This document shows positions 36,698-46,207 of a stretch of DNA of 64,000 nt, one piece after another; the first letter of the stretch is position 1; every line of letters begins with the position of its first letter. The DNA is from Oscillatoriaceae cyanobacterium Prado104 (GTDB taxonomy: Bacteria; Cyanobacteriota; Cyanobacteriia; Cyanobacteriales; Microcoleaceae), in contig JALOON010000034.1 in the NCBI GenBank assembly GCA_025454405.1, forward strand, positions 31,571-95,570, written 5' to 3'. Below the pieces are notes generated by a model. It ran no database searches. It saw nothing but the letters and a program-made list of their open reading frames with translations, and was not told where the DNA came from. The translations under genes were made by a program, and so were the position numbers.

Positions 36698-37711
36698 ATG
36701 ATTTTACCGCGCCGTTATCTTCTCAGAACTTTTGGACTGACAGCGATCGGCACTCAACTGTTGCCCGTCGTCCAAGCCAATCTTTTTCCTCCAACTATTA
36801 TTAAGCCGCGCCGCCTGCAAGTTGGCGATACAATTGCTGCCATCAATCCCGCTGCTTTTACCTATCGCAAAGAAGTTACAAAATTTTTTAAAGCTGTAGA
36901 AAGTTTAGGATTAAAAGTTAAATTAGGCAAGCATTTTTACGATCGCTACGGCTATTTAGCGGGTCAAGATGCCGATCGCGCGGCCGATGTCAATGCTGCG
37001 TTTGCCGATCCTTCCGTGCAAGCTATTTTTACCGGCATGGGCGGCTGGGGATGCGGTCGAATTTTGCCTCTGTTGGACTATAGCGCGATCCGCAACAATC
37101 CGAAAATTATGATGGGATTCAGCGATATTACCGCCCTATTGTTAGCGATTCACGCAAAAACAAATATGGTAACATTTCACGGACCTTTGGGTGTGTCTAG
37201 CTGGAGCCAGTTTACTGTAGATTCGGTAAAACAAATTTTATTTGAGGGGGACGCAGCGGCTTTAGCAAATAACAGAACCGTGAGTTTTAAAACCATCGCG
37301 CGGGGCAAAGCTAGGGGAAAATTGCTCGGAGGGAATCTGTCAGTAATTGCTGCGATGGTGGGTTCTGGTTATTTACCCGAGTGGGACAACTGTATTTTAT
37401 TTGTCGAAGAAGTTGGAGAAGAAGTTTATCGGGTCGATCGAATGTTAACGCAACTCAAACTTGCAGGAATTCTCGATCGAATTTCCGGTTTCATTTTCGG
37501 GCAGTGTACTAAATGCGATGCTGAAAAACCTGACGAGTCGCTAACCTTAGAACAAGTTTTGTCCGATATCATTCGTCCTTTAAGAATTCCCGCCTGGTAC
37601 GGTTCAATGGTAGGTCACATTCGAGATAAATTTACACTGCCGATCGGGCTGCAAGTCGAAATTGACGCTGATTCCGGTACAATTAAACTGTTAGAATCCG
37701 CTGTCAAATAA
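36698..37711 (+). CDS. LD-carboxypeptidase (peptidase family S66), exported
   Basis: 337 aa. The N-terminus MILPRRYLLRTFGLTAIG has an RR-x-x-LR twin-arginine-like signal. The S66 fold follows: DTIAAINPAAF, GMGGWGCGRILPLLDY and GFSDITALLLAIH with the nucleophile Ser, then FVEEVGEEVYRVDRML (catalytic Glu) and YGSMVGHIRDKFTLPIG (catalytic His). The family trims the terminal D-alanine from murein tetrapeptides during peptidoglycan recycling, or confers microcin self-immunity (MccF). A periplasmic location is inferred from the signal. It is a single gene. Confidence 0.85.
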   Translation: MILPRRYLLRTFGLTAIGTQLLPVVQANLFPPTIIKPRRLQVGDTIAAINPAAFTYRKEVTKFFKAVESLGLKVKLGKHFYDRYGYLAGQDADRAADVNAAFADPSVQAIFTGMGGWGCGRILPLLDYSAIRNNPKIMMGFSDITALLLAIHAKTNMVTFHGPLGVSSWSQFTVDSVKQILFEGDAAALANNRTVSFKTIARGKARGKLLGGNLSVIAAMVGSGYLPEWDNCILFVEEVGEEVYRVDRMLTQLKLAGILDRISGFIFGQCTKCDAEKPDESLTLEQVLSDIIRPLRIPAWYGSMVGHIRDKFTLPIGLQVEIDADSGTIKLLESAVK

Positions 37712-37729
37712 CTTGTAGGTTGGGTTGAA

Positions 37730-37827
37730 CGAAGAGAAACCCAACATCACCTACGAAGAGAAACCCAACATCACCTACGAAGAGAAACCCAACATCACCT
37801 ACGAAGAGAAACCCAACATCACCTACG
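37730..37827. repeat. 24-bp tandem repeat, four copies
   Basis: Four exact copies of a 24-bp unit ending in CACCTACGAAGAGAAACCCA. The word GAAACCCAACATC relates it to the repeat CGTTCAACCCAACCTACG near 38100. Recent slippage is likely. Confidence 0.85.
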
Positions 37828-37868
37828 TATATAGCGATCGCAAATGATTTGTAAATACTCCAAGGTTC

Positions 37869-37901
37869 AGAAACCCGGTTTCTCTAAGAAACCGGGTTTC
37901 T
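37869..37901. terminator. AAACCCGGTTT hairpin
   Basis: A 15-bp perfect stem (AGAAACCCGGTTTCT / AGAAACCGGGTTTCT) with a 3-base loop, after the LD-carboxypeptidase gene. The same stem family appears in 42376-42440, 51500-51560 and 55195-55225, so it is a dispersed hairpin repeat that may act as a terminator here. Confidence 0.6.
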
Positions 37902-38147
37902 ATGCTTTTACGAATGATTTGCGATCGAGCAAAATTCCCAAGCACAGCCTAAGAACGAGAAAAAACCCAACCAACTTACAGCAGATTGCTGGTTGGTGAA
38001 GAACAATTGCAAGAGTCGATCGAGCATTTTGGGAAGTGCTAGAGATTAAGCGTGTTGTATTTACATGGAATCTAGTGTATATTATGTGTTGGGTTTCACT
38101 TCGTTCAACCCAACCTACGTAGAACATTTCAATACCAAATCCAAAAT

Positions 38148-38915
38148 ATGGTGAAAAAAAACGCACAATTCATCAAACTGTTAACAGCAATTATCTTAAC
38201 CACAATTTGCTTGTTTTTCCCGATCGCTATCCAGCCAGCAATAGCAACTGAAACCGCCAGCAGCACCGCAATTTACCAGCAGCGCACCATCCACAATCCC
38301 GACGGAATTGGCAAATTTTACATGGGTCGAGAAATTGCTAAAGTCATGGGTTATGAAGGTGCTGGCTGGCTGGAAAGACCATCTCGCGGCTTGGAAGAGC
38401 GATCGACTCGATTAGTTAACAACCTCGACTTAAAACCGACGGATATTGTAGCAGATATCGGCGCGGGAACCGGATATTTTAGCTTTCGCATCGCGCCCTT
38501 AATCCCGCAAGGGAAAGTTTTAGCAGTTGACGTTCAGCCGGAAATGCTAAATTTTATTGAATCGAACAAACAAGAAAAAAATATCGCTAACGTCGAGCCT
38601 GTCTTGGCAAGTTTTGACAATCCGAATTTACCGGAAAACAGCATAAATTTAGCTCTGATGGTGGATGCTTACCACGAATTTGCATACCCCAGAGAAATGA
38701 TGCAAGGAATTGTCAAAGCCCTCAAACCAGAAGGCCGCGTTGTCTCCGTCGAGTACCGAGGCGAAAACCCGCTGATTCCGATTAAAGGCTTGCACAAAAT
38801 GACTCAGAAACAAGTTAAAAAAGAAATGGCCGCTGTAGGTTTAGTATGGAAAGAAACAAAAGATTTCTTGCCCTTGCAGCATTTAATGGTGTTCGAGAAA
38901 CAAACTCCTATTTAA
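38148..38915 (+). CDS. Signal-peptide-bearing class I SAM methyltransferase
   Basis: 255 aa. A clear signal peptide (LLTAIILTTICLFFPIAIQP then AIATE) precedes a class I methyltransferase domain: DIVADIGAGTGYFSFRIAP (motif I), VLAVDVQPEML (post I), INLALMVDAYHEF (motif II) and ALKPEGRVVSVEY. The family methylates small molecules, usually in the cytosol, where SAM is made. An exported version is unusual, so it may be anchored by an uncleaved signal or face the thylakoid lumen with its own SAM supply. It lies 200 bases upstream of the cox operon. Confidence 0.8.
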   Translation: MVKKNAQFIKLLTAIILTTICLFFPIAIQPAIATETASSTAIYQQRTIHNPDGIGKFYMGREIAKVMGYEGAGWLERPSRGLEERSTRLVNNLDLKPTDIVADIGAGTGYFSFRIAPLIPQGKVLAVDVQPEMLNFIESNKQEKNIANVEPVLASFDNPNLPENSINLALMVDAYHEFAYPREMMQGIVKALKPEGRVVSVEYRGENPLIPIKGLHKMTQKQVKKEMAAVGLVWKETKDFLPLQHLMVFEKQTPI

Positions 38916-39133
38916 CTACCAAAAAGAGCGACGCATAGCATTTTAAACAGTAGTTGTCAAGGGACAAAAGAGTGAATTTAAGCGGGCGATCGGTCTAAGA
39001 TATTAAGCCTTAGGATAGGCATTCCCCTGAAAATGTCCGCGTACAATTAATAAAAATCGACAACCCAGAGGCGCTTCATTAATTATTCGAGAATTATTCG
39101 ATCGAAGAAGTGCCGCTGTTAGGAGGTACTAGC

Positions 39134-40141
39134 GTGAAAATTCCCAGTTCCATCCTCACCATGCTCGTTGGCATCGGAGTTACACTTATCAGCCTCTGGT
39201 ACGGGCAAAATCACGGTTTGCTACCTGTCGCTGCCTCTGATGAAGCATCCCAAATAGACGGGCTGTTCAATACAATGATGACCATTTCTACTGGATTATT
39301 TTTAATAGTCCAGGGCGCGCTAATTACAGCGGCAATTAAATACCGCCGCCGTCCCGGAGACAATACAGATGGGCCCCCTTGGCACGACAATTTACCATTA
39401 GAAATTCTGTGGACAGCCCTGCCGGCGGTAATTATTTTAGGAATTGGAGTCTACAGTTTTGAGATTTATAACTCAATGGGAGGCCTCGATCCGATGGGCG
39501 CGCACGATCGCGGCACAATGCAATCCCACGCTAACATGAAAGGCAGCGCGATCGCGGCCACGCTATCCGATATACCCCAAAATAATTATCAAAAACCTCC
39601 CGCACAACTCCTCGCTCTAGGTATCGGTGCTTCTCCAGAAAATGAAGAAAAATCAGCAGATTTAGTGGTAAACGTCACGGGTTTGCAGTACGCCTGGATT
39701 TTTAACTATCCAGCAAGCGGCATTACTTCCGGTGAATTGCACCTGCCAGAAGGCCGCGAAGTGCAGCTAAATATCTCAGCCCAAGACGTGCTGCACTCAT
39801 TTTGGCTGCCAGAGTTTCGCCTCAAACAAGATGCAATTCCGGGGCGGCCGAGCGAACTGAGATTTACACCAAATAAAACAGGCGAATACCGCATTGTTTG
39901 TGCTGAATTGTGCGGCGCATATCACGGAGCGATGAAAGGTTTAGCGATCGTACAAGCACCAGAAGATTTTAACAGTTGGCTGCAAGAACAGCAAGCTGTT
40001 AGCAGCAAAAATTTAGAACAAACAGTTGCAGTCAATCCCGATAAATTGTCAAACGGAGATTTTTTGACACCCTACATTAGCGACTTGGGAATTAACTCCG
40101 AAACCCTCAAGCAACTTCATCCAAATCATCAATCAAGATAG
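39134..40141 (+). CDS. ctaC: Cytochrome c oxidase subunit II
   Basis: About 335 aa. AGGAGGT at 39120-39126 fixes the start at GTG 39134, not the upstream GTG 39110. Two N-terminal transmembrane helices (about 8-30, 45-70 and again about 95-115) are followed by a cupredoxin domain with the CuA ligands: DVLHSFWLPEF (His), and CAELCGAYHGAM (Cys-Glu-Cys-His-Met pattern). It receives electrons from cytochrome c or plastocyanin in the thylakoid or plasma-membrane respiratory chain. First gene of ctaC-ctaD-ctaE. Confidence 0.95.
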   Translation: MKIPSSILTMLVGIGVTLISLWYGQNHGLLPVAASDEASQIDGLFNTMMTISTGLFLIVQGALITAAIKYRRRPGDNTDGPPWHDNLPLEILWTALPAVIILGIGVYSFEIYNSMGGLDPMGAHDRGTMQSHANMKGSAIAATLSDIPQNNYQKPPAQLLALGIGASPENEEKSADLVVNVTGLQYAWIFNYPASGITSGELHLPEGREVQLNISAQDVLHSFWLPEFRLKQDAIPGRPSELRFTPNKTGEYRIVCAELCGAYHGAMKGLAIVQAPEDFNSWLQEQQAVSSKNLEQTVAVNPDKLSNGDFLTPYISDLGINSETLKQLHPNHQSR

Positions 40142-40538
40142 TTAGTCCCCGCAGCAACAAAAGTTGGCATTATTGATATTTTGCATCCAGGTTCGATCGA
40201 GGTTGCTATTCGTTGGGTTGGGGCGGGTTTATTTAGATCGAGGGTTCTATTCGTTGGGTTGGGGCGGGTTTATTTAGCTCGTCAATTATTAACAAATATT
40301 GTGGCGAACCCGCCCCTACAGAAATCACTGTTAACTGTCAACTCTTTATGACACGATCGAGGGTTCTATTCATTGGATGGGGCTGGTTTATTTAGCTCGT
40401 CAATTATTAGCAAATATTGTGCGAACCCTTTCAAGGTCGTACTCGAATATGCTTCACTCGTTATTCTAGTACAACCTTGAACCCTAAAGGAATCACTGTC
40501 AACTGTCAACTGTCAACTGTCAACTCTTCCTTCAACTT
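40142..40538. repeat. Repeats in the ctaC-ctaD spacer
   Basis: About 400 bases. Three degenerate copies of a unit (TTCGTTGGGTTGGGGCGGG, then TTTATTTAGCTCGTCAATTA) at about 40209, 40250 and 40368, and GTACAACCTTGAACCC as the inverse of TTTCAAGGTCGTAC. GTCAACTGTCAACTGTCAAC heptads lie directly before ctaD. No gene. Confidence 0.75.
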
Positions 40539-42353
40539 ATGACACAAGCAGAGTTCCAAGAAACTGCCAACATTGAGGCTCGCGGAACAGCCCCGGCCGA
40601 CAGACATTGGCGCGACTACTTCACTTTTAATACCGACCACAAAGTAATCGGAATTCAATATCTGGTAACAAGTTTTCTGTTTTACTTAATCGGCGGCGTG
40701 ATGGCAACTTTAGTGCGCACCGAACTCGCCACTCCCGACTCCGATTTTGTCAACCCCGAAATGTACAACAGTTTATTTACCGTTCACGCAACGGTGATGA
40801 TTTTCCTGTGGATTGTACCTGCGGGTGCCGGATTTGCTAACTTTTTAATCCCGTTAATGATTGGGGCAAAAGACATGGCATTTCCTAAGTTAAATGCCGT
40901 CGCCTTTTGGCTGATTCCTGTCGGCGGAATTTTGCTGATGAGCAGTTTTTTTGTCGGAGCTCCCCAAGCTGGTTGGACTTCCTACCCGCCGTTGAGTTTA
41001 ATTACCGCTAAAGCAGGTGAAGAGATTTGGATTCTCAGCGTTTTGATTCTGGGAACTTCTTCAATTTTGGGGGCGGTAAATTTCGTCGTTACCATTTTCG
41101 CGATGCGGATACCGACAATGAATCTCAATCAAATGCCTTTATTTTGTTGGGCAATGATTGCGACTTCAGCGCTGGCTTTGATTGCTACTCCAGTGTTAGC
41201 TGCTGCTTTGATTTTGCTGTCTTTTGATTTGTTAGCGGGGACGGCATTTTTTAACCCGACGGGCAACGGCGATCCCGTCGTCTACCAGCATTTATTCTGG
41301 TTTTATTCGCACCCAGCAGTTTACATTATGATCCTGCCTTTTTTTGGGGTGATTTCCGAAGTTTTGCCCGTGCATTCGCGCAAGCCAATTTTTGGTTATT
41401 TGGCAATTGCTTATTCCAGTTTGGCAATTAGCTTTCTCGGCTTAATCGTGTGGGCGCACCACATGTTTACCAGCGGCACTCCCGGCTGGCTGCGGATGTT
41501 TTTTATGATCGTAACTATGATCATCGCCGTACCGACTGGAATTAAAATATTTAGCTGGTTGGCAACTATTTGGGGCGGCAAACTTCGATTAGTCAGCGCC
41601 ATGCTGTTTGGGATGGGTTTTATCTCAACATTTGTCCTCGGCGGCATCACCGGAATCATGGTAGCTTCCGTGCCTTTTGACATTCACGTTCACGACACTT
41701 ATTTTGTCGTCGCTCACCTGCATTACGTGCTGTTTGGAGGCTCGGTTTTTGGCATTTACGCTGCTTTTTATCACTGGTTCCCGAAAATGACGGGGCGGAT
41801 GCTGAATGAATTTTGGGGCAGAGTTCATTTCGTTTTAACCTATGTTGGTTTTACTGTAACTTTCTTGCCAATGCACGTTTTGGGGATGCAAGGAATGCCC
41901 CGGCGGGTGGCAATGTACGACCCGAAATTTACCGCAATTAATGTGATTTGTACTGTCGGTGCTTATATGCTGGCAGCGTCTACAATCCCGTTTATTATTA
42001 ATGCAATTTGGAGTTGGAGGTACGGCCCGAAAGCTAGCGATAATCCTTGGGAAGCTTTGAGTTTGGAATGGATGACAACTTCACCACCCCCGATCGAAAA
42101 TTTTGAAGGAGTGCCGGTATTGGCAACAGGACCTTACGATTACGGCATGGAAAAAATTCAACGGAGTGGAGATCGTCTCAGGCTGCAACTTAGGGAAGAT
42201 GCGGCTAGCAACGCTCCGAAACAGGGAATTCCGATCGCGGAAGCTCAAGCTTCAATGTTTTTTGGCGGCACTGCAACTTTGACCGAACCCGAATCGGAAA
42301 CTGATGTTTCTCCCCCTCAAGAAAATCGAGATGGCGAGCAATCAAACAGTTGA
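40539..42353 (+). CDS. ctaD: Cytochrome c oxidase subunit I
   Basis: 604 aa. Twelve hydrophobic helices and all catalytic ligands: heme-a His in LFTVHATVMIFLWIVPAG, CuB His-Tyr in FWFYSHPAVYIM, CuB His pair in WAHHMFTSG, heme a3/a His in HDTYFVVAHLHYVLFGG. It forms the haem-copper centre reducing oxygen to water and pumping protons. The C-terminal 70 residues are a polar extension with no family motif. Second gene of the operon. Confidence 0.97.
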   Translation: MTQAEFQETANIEARGTAPADRHWRDYFTFNTDHKVIGIQYLVTSFLFYLIGGVMATLVRTELATPDSDFVNPEMYNSLFTVHATVMIFLWIVPAGAGFANFLIPLMIGAKDMAFPKLNAVAFWLIPVGGILLMSSFFVGAPQAGWTSYPPLSLITAKAGEEIWILSVLILGTSSILGAVNFVVTIFAMRIPTMNLNQMPLFCWAMIATSALALIATPVLAAALILLSFDLLAGTAFFNPTGNGDPVVYQHLFWFYSHPAVYIMILPFFGVISEVLPVHSRKPIFGYLAIAYSSLAISFLGLIVWAHHMFTSGTPGWLRMFFMIVTMIIAVPTGIKIFSWLATIWGGKLRLVSAMLFGMGFISTFVLGGITGIMVASVPFDIHVHDTYFVVAHLHYVLFGGSVFGIYAAFYHWFPKMTGRMLNEFWGRVHFVLTYVGFTVTFLPMHVLGMQGMPRRVAMYDPKFTAINVICTVGAYMLAASTIPFIINAIWSWRYGPKASDNPWEALSLEWMTTSPPPIENFEGVPVLATGPYDYGMEKIQRSGDRLRLQLREDAASNAPKQGIPIAEAQASMFFGGTATLTEPESETDVSPPQENRDGEQSNS

Positions 42354-42655
42354 AAGTTGACTGTTTAGGAGGTAGAAACCGGGTTTTTTCGACCGTACCG
42401 TGTCACAGGTTTAAATCTCATAAAAACCCGGTTTCTTTGGTCTGAATGCGTCAGTAAGCCGCAGGGTGTGCAGAGGGTGCGCAGTACGCACCTTACGCTA
42501 GAAGTAACGATCGCTCGCGAGCGGGGACGCTCGCACTAATGGTCTTAAACTCAAAACTCAAAATTCAAAACTCAAAACTCCTTACCAACTCTCTTTCAAC
42601 TCAAAACTCAAAAAAACAACTGTCAACTCTTCCTTCAAATTACCAGCAATTAATT
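42354..42655. repeat. Repeats in the ctaD-ctaE spacer
   Basis: Contains the AAACCGGGTTTT/AAAACCCGGTTT pair (42376-42437) and, from 42540, ACTCAAAACTCAAAATTCAA units. The latter lie in frame with ctaE and create a false 39-residue N-terminal extension if the first ATG (42539) is used. Confidence 0.75.
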
Positions 42656-43279
42656 ATGCAAAGCCCAGCGATCGACCCAGCAAAAACTGCTCTCAATTAC
42701 CACCACAGCAACAAAATAGAAGCACACGGTGTAGAACATCCCGACCACCGAATGTTGGGAGTAATCGTGTTTCTGTGCGCTGAGGGCATGATATTTTTCG
42801 GTATGTTTGCGGCCTATTTGATTTATCGAGCGATGAGTCCGGTATGGCCGCCGGAAGGTACGCCCGATCGCGAGTTATTACTGCCTGCCGTCAATACAGC
42901 AATTCTGATTGCTAGCAGTTTTGTGATTCACAATGCGGATACTGCGATTAAGAAAAATGATGCGGGAGGAATGCGGAATTGGTTCCTCGCAACGATGATT
43001 ATGGGCATAATTTTCTTGGCAGGTCAGGTTTACGAATACGCTCATTTGGAGTTTGGTTTGACAACGAATTTGTATGCCAGTTCCTTTTACGTTTTAACTG
43101 CTTTTCACGGCTTGCACGTCACCTTTGGCGTACTGTTGATGGCGGCGGTATTGTGGCGATCGCGCGCGGTTAACCACTATTCCAGCGAACACCATTTCGG
43201 CATCGAAGCTACTGAAATTTACTGGCACTTTGTCGATGTAATCTGGATTATTTTGTTTGTGCTGCTGTACCTGCTTTGA
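42656..43279 (+). CDS. ctaE: Cytochrome c oxidase subunit III
   Basis: 207 aa from ATG 42656 (MQSPAIDPAKTALNYHH). An upstream in-frame ATG at 42539 would add repeat-encoded sequence, so it is not used. Five transmembrane helices; typical motifs GVIVFLCAEGMIFFGMFAAY, FHGLHVTFGVLL and EIYWHFVDVIWIILFVLLYL. It stabilises the catalytic subunits. It ends the operon; a terminator follows within 45 bases. Confidence 0.95.
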   Translation: MQSPAIDPAKTALNYHHSNKIEAHGVEHPDHRMLGVIVFLCAEGMIFFGMFAAYLIYRAMSPVWPPEGTPDRELLLPAVNTAILIASSFVIHNADTAIKKNDAGGMRNWFLATMIMGIIFLAGQVYEYAHLEFGLTTNLYASSFYVLTAFHGLHVTFGVLLMAAVLWRSRAVNHYSSEHHFGIEATEIYWHFVDVIWIILFVLLYLL

Positions 43280-43319
43280 ACTTGCAGGTTTTCTATCCTG
43301 CTGCACCATAGTTCGAGCG

Positions 43320-43346
43320 ACCCCCATATCGGGGGTTTTTTATTTT
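43320..43346 (+). terminator. Rho-independent terminator of the cox operon
   Basis: Stem ACCCCC / GGGGGT with loop ATATC (43320-43336), followed by TTTTTATTTTTT. It lies 41 bases after the ctaE stop. Confidence 0.8.
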
Positions 43347-43368
43347 TTAGCCTGCCAGAAACCAGAGT

Positions 43369-43413
43369 TTATATTGGTAGCGGATACTGTTCGTCTGCAT
43401 AGAGACGTGCCAT
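43369..43413 (-). pseudogene. Truncated DUF5615 (PIN-like) toxin remnant
   Basis: ATG at 43411-43413 directly abuts the DUF433 stop, as in intact DUF433-DUF5615 pairs. It encodes MARLYADEQYPLPI and then TAA. The first residues match the conserved DUF5615 start. The remaining ~100 residues are missing, replaced by the cox terminator region. Confidence 0.6.
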
Positions 43414-43743
43414 TTAATCTTCCTCATTATTTTCTCGGATTGCTGTTTCAATCTCGTCAGGATTTGCCTCAGCATAAACCCAAGCATTTACTAAGTCATT
43501 GGCATATAAAGTTGGATAAGATTTTAAGAGTTCGATCTCGCTGACACCTAAACGATGATAACCTACCAGTACCCAAACGGGGATGCGAGTTCCTTCAATG
43601 CAGGCATCGCCACCGCAGACACCGGGAGTTTTTGTAATGCCGCGCCAGTTTTTATTGATACTGCGAGTTAGGAGTTGGATAACTTCAGCTTTTTCAGCGG
43701 GAGTTAAGGCAAGCAGTTTTACTTCTAATTCTTTGACTGTCAT
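43414..43743 (-). CDS. DUF433 antitoxin-like protein
   Basis: 109 aa from ATG 43743; the frame opens at 43794 but the internal ATG is the family-typical start. After a helical region (LTPAEKAEVIQLLT) it has PGVCGGDACIEGTRIPVWVL, the DUF433 signature. The C-terminal helix includes LKSYPTLYANDLVNAWVYAE. DUF433 proteins are usually the antitoxin of a DUF5615 PIN-like toxin; here the partner downstream is reduced to 14 codons, so this is an orphan. It sits at the edge of the Argonaute operon on the same strand. Confidence 0.8.
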   Translation of the reverse strand: MTVKELEVKLLALTPAEKAEVIQLLTRSINKNWRGITKTPGVCGGDACIEGTRIPVWVLVGYHRLGVSEIELLKSYPTLYANDLVNAWVYAEANPDEIETAIRENNEED

Positions 43744-43900
43744 AGATAGTGTTTGATAGGTAAATTTGGATATATTTAATTTTTTCTGGCGCAACGGGCA
43801 TATTTGAATTTATTTTATCATAATTTTTCAAGCATGACAGGAAGCGATCGCTATTTTGACGCGAGACGGTCGATCGCTCTTTGAGAAAAAGGGGCGTTTC

Positions 43901-46207
43901 TTACAGCCAAAATTGTTTGTCCCCATCCAATGCACCTGGAGAAATCCCTTGCAAACGACGATAAGCAATGCGATCGGAGCCATATAGCGGTACGGGTAAG
44001 CGCGGTTCTTTAAGAGCTCCATGATGTAGCAAAGTAAGTTTCAAAGTTGCTTCTACTAAAAGATCGAGAGATACTTGCTGTCCTTCATCAGGAATCACCC
44101 TCAAACGCAGGGGATAAGGTAAACCCATTTTCTCGGACTTCACATCAGTTGTTACTAAAATTACTTCATGGGAAGACAAGCGAAGTGATAACCCTTTTTT
44201 TGGTGCTTTCAAAACTGACTGTTCAAAGTTGTAAAGTCGGGGAATTCCTGATTTTATGCACTCCACTAGAATAAAATTGGAACCAATGGCTTTCGATCGA
44301 TCTCGTAAATGCTTGATTTCACTACCGCAAAAGTTACCGTCACGGTAAATTAGTACAGTTTTGCCACTGAGTTCAGCAGCAGGGAGAAACCTTTCTAAAG
44401 TTCTTTTATTGATTTCTTCACCTTCTGTAAGAGCGTCCTCTAACCGATAACCAATAAACTCTCCCTGTTTGTTGTAGAGACGGACACTCGCGCAGACATT
44501 TAGGCTTCCCGTTCCCTTCTTTTTCGGAGTTCGAGAAATATCCAAACCGATAAAATAATCCGCAATCTCCAGAGGTTCAGCTAGAATAAAAGGCAGATTT
44601 CCCAATTTTGCCAAAATTCCTGGAATAACTTGATTGAGCATATTTCCCCAATTGCTAGTATCTTTTAGCGTGTCCTCATAAATGACCTGGCTAGCAATTC
44701 CCCGGCGAAGTAACCGCGAAGAAATAAAAGCATACAAGCTGCCGTCCTCACTATTATCGGCATGGCGATCGCTCTGTGGTAGGAATGTTAAAACCAGATC
44801 GGGGGGAATTACTAATAACTCATCTATCGCTTGTTCCACTTTGGCTTTAGCCTCATCTGGACTCAAGCCATCTGTCGGAACTATCTTGACTCGATCGTCA
44901 ACATTGTGGGTATTTGGATTTATCAAAGGGATGCTTTCAAATTTGTATTGTTTGAGTCGCTGATAAATTTGTTCAAACAAAGCAAGATTGACTTTATAAT
45001 CGCCAACTTTTAAAACAGAAATGCGAATTTCTCTGCCTTGCTTTTCATATTCTTTGTGCTTGCGATAAACACCACCTTTAGAGAGTCCACTCTTTAAGAC
45101 TCCACTTCTTTTGCCAACAACATTTTGACCAGACCCGTCTTTTCCAAAAAGTAGTTTGGTTTCATCAAGCGGGAATGGCAGCGATCGAAATAGTTGCGGC
45201 TGCTGGCGGCTATTGATACTATCTCCTAACTGAAAACCATACTCAGCTAGATGTTCTCCAGCCTTCTGTTTGTACGAGGTTAAACAGTTCTTTCGTACTA
45301 GATATGGAATTTTAGTATGTTTGAGTAAATCTCCATATTCTACCTCAAATTTGTGAGCTGTATCCTTTGTAATACAAGGAGCGAGTGCTGCCATTGGATA
45401 TTCATATTCTTTTGCCTCCTTGCCAAATTGAACAGCTACTACTGGTTGCTCGTCAGGTGCTTCTATGAGTTTTTGTTTGCTAATTGCACCTTTTGCCTTA
45501 TGGATCAGTTTTTCTCTGCGTCCTTCATCTCCCATTAAGCCAACAATATTAGTAATTGTCGCCGAACTATTTTTTTCAATGTCTCGCACTTTCAAGCCAA
45601 CTAAAAGCTCTTGAGTCTTGTGTCGGTAAGGATGATTTTCATAGAATTCAGAGAGGTTGCCATTAAAAGTAAAGTAACTATGAGGCGTTAAAACTATTGC
45701 TGGATGTATAATTCCTTGGAACTCAAAATTTTCTGCCCAAAAGTTCGCTTCACGCTTGACTGCAACACGATTATCACGATCGGACCAAACAGTGTCCGCA
45801 GGTGAAAAAGTTCGCCTGATTTGTAATATCCTTACAGCTAATTGAGCAAGGATAGAATCAGTTGGCTCTGGTTTGCTTACCCATTGAATCGAGTAAGAGC
45901 GATCGCCAATATCCTCTTTCAAATCTTCTAGAATTTCATTCAGTGCTGTTCGCCATGTTCCGTAGTCTGGCATCGTTTGGTTTGGTTTAGCTAAAACCCA
46001 GAAATATTTATCTTCCCAAATAACGATCGCATCAGGAAATTTCTGACTGAAACGCCAGCTAAATCGATTGCCAAGCTTGCGATCGACTTCTGGGCTTAAT
46101 CGAAAGCAGATTAAATTTGGTTGAGAAATACTCAGTTGAAAAATTTCACTCAGATATGTTGTAGATGGGGCAGCTTGTCGAGAAATTTGAACGGGAGCAG
46201 TAGTCAT
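43901..46207 (-). CDS. Long prokaryotic Argonaute (pAgo), catalytic
   Basis: 768 aa. The frame opens at 46249, but ATG 46207 overlaps the upstream stop (ATGA), so it is the likely start. N and L1 regions come first, then a PAZ-like region ([18 protein letters not shown] ... [16 protein letters not shown]), MID ([20 protein letters not shown], then [19 protein letters not shown]) and PIWI ([39 protein letters not shown]). The tetrad is intact: Asp556, Glu near 595-598, Asp623, Asp745. Long-A pAgos use small nucleic-acid guides to cleave DNA. It is coupled to a Cas4-like nuclease. Confidence 0.93.
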   Translation of the reverse strand: MTTAPVQISRQAAPSTTYLSEIFQLSISQPNLICFRLSPEVDRKLGNRFSWRFSQKFPDAIVIWEDKYFWVLAKPNQTMPDYGTWRTALNEILEDLKEDIGDRSYSIQWVSKPEPTDSILAQLAVRILQIRRTFSPADTVWSDRDNRVAVKREANFWAENFEFQGIIHPAIVLTPHSYFTFNGNLSEFYENHPYRHKTQELLVGLKVRDIEKNSSATITNIVGLMGDEGRREKLIHKAKGAISKQKLIEAPDEQPVVAVQFGKEAKEYEYPMAALAPCITKDTAHKFEVEYGDLLKHTKIPYLVRKNCLTSYKQKAGEHLAEYGFQLGDSINSRQQPQLFRSLPFPLDETKLLFGKDGSGQNVVGKRSGVLKSGLSKGGVYRKHKEYEKQGREIRISVLKVGDYKVNLALFEQIYQRLKQYKFESIPLINPNTHNVDDRVKIVPTDGLSPDEAKAKVEQAIDELLVIPPDLVLTFLPQSDRHADNSEDGSLYAFISSRLLRRGIASQVIYEDTLKDTSNWGNMLNQVIPGILAKLGNLPFILAEPLEIADYFIGLDISRTPKKKGTGSLNVCASVRLYNKQGEFIGYRLEDALTEGEEINKRTLERFLPAAELSGKTVLIYRDGNFCGSEIKHLRDRSKAIGSNFILVECIKSGIPRLYNFEQSVLKAPKKGLSLRLSSHEVILVTTDVKSEKMGLPYPLRLRVIPDEGQQVSLDLLVEATLKLTLLHHGALKEPRLPVPLYGSDRIAYRRLQGISPGALDGDKQFWL

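Noticed and set aside
37730..37827. Tandem 24-bp repeats considered as a CRISPR array
   Set aside because: Units are directly adjacent with no unique spacers, so it is a simple tandem repeat.
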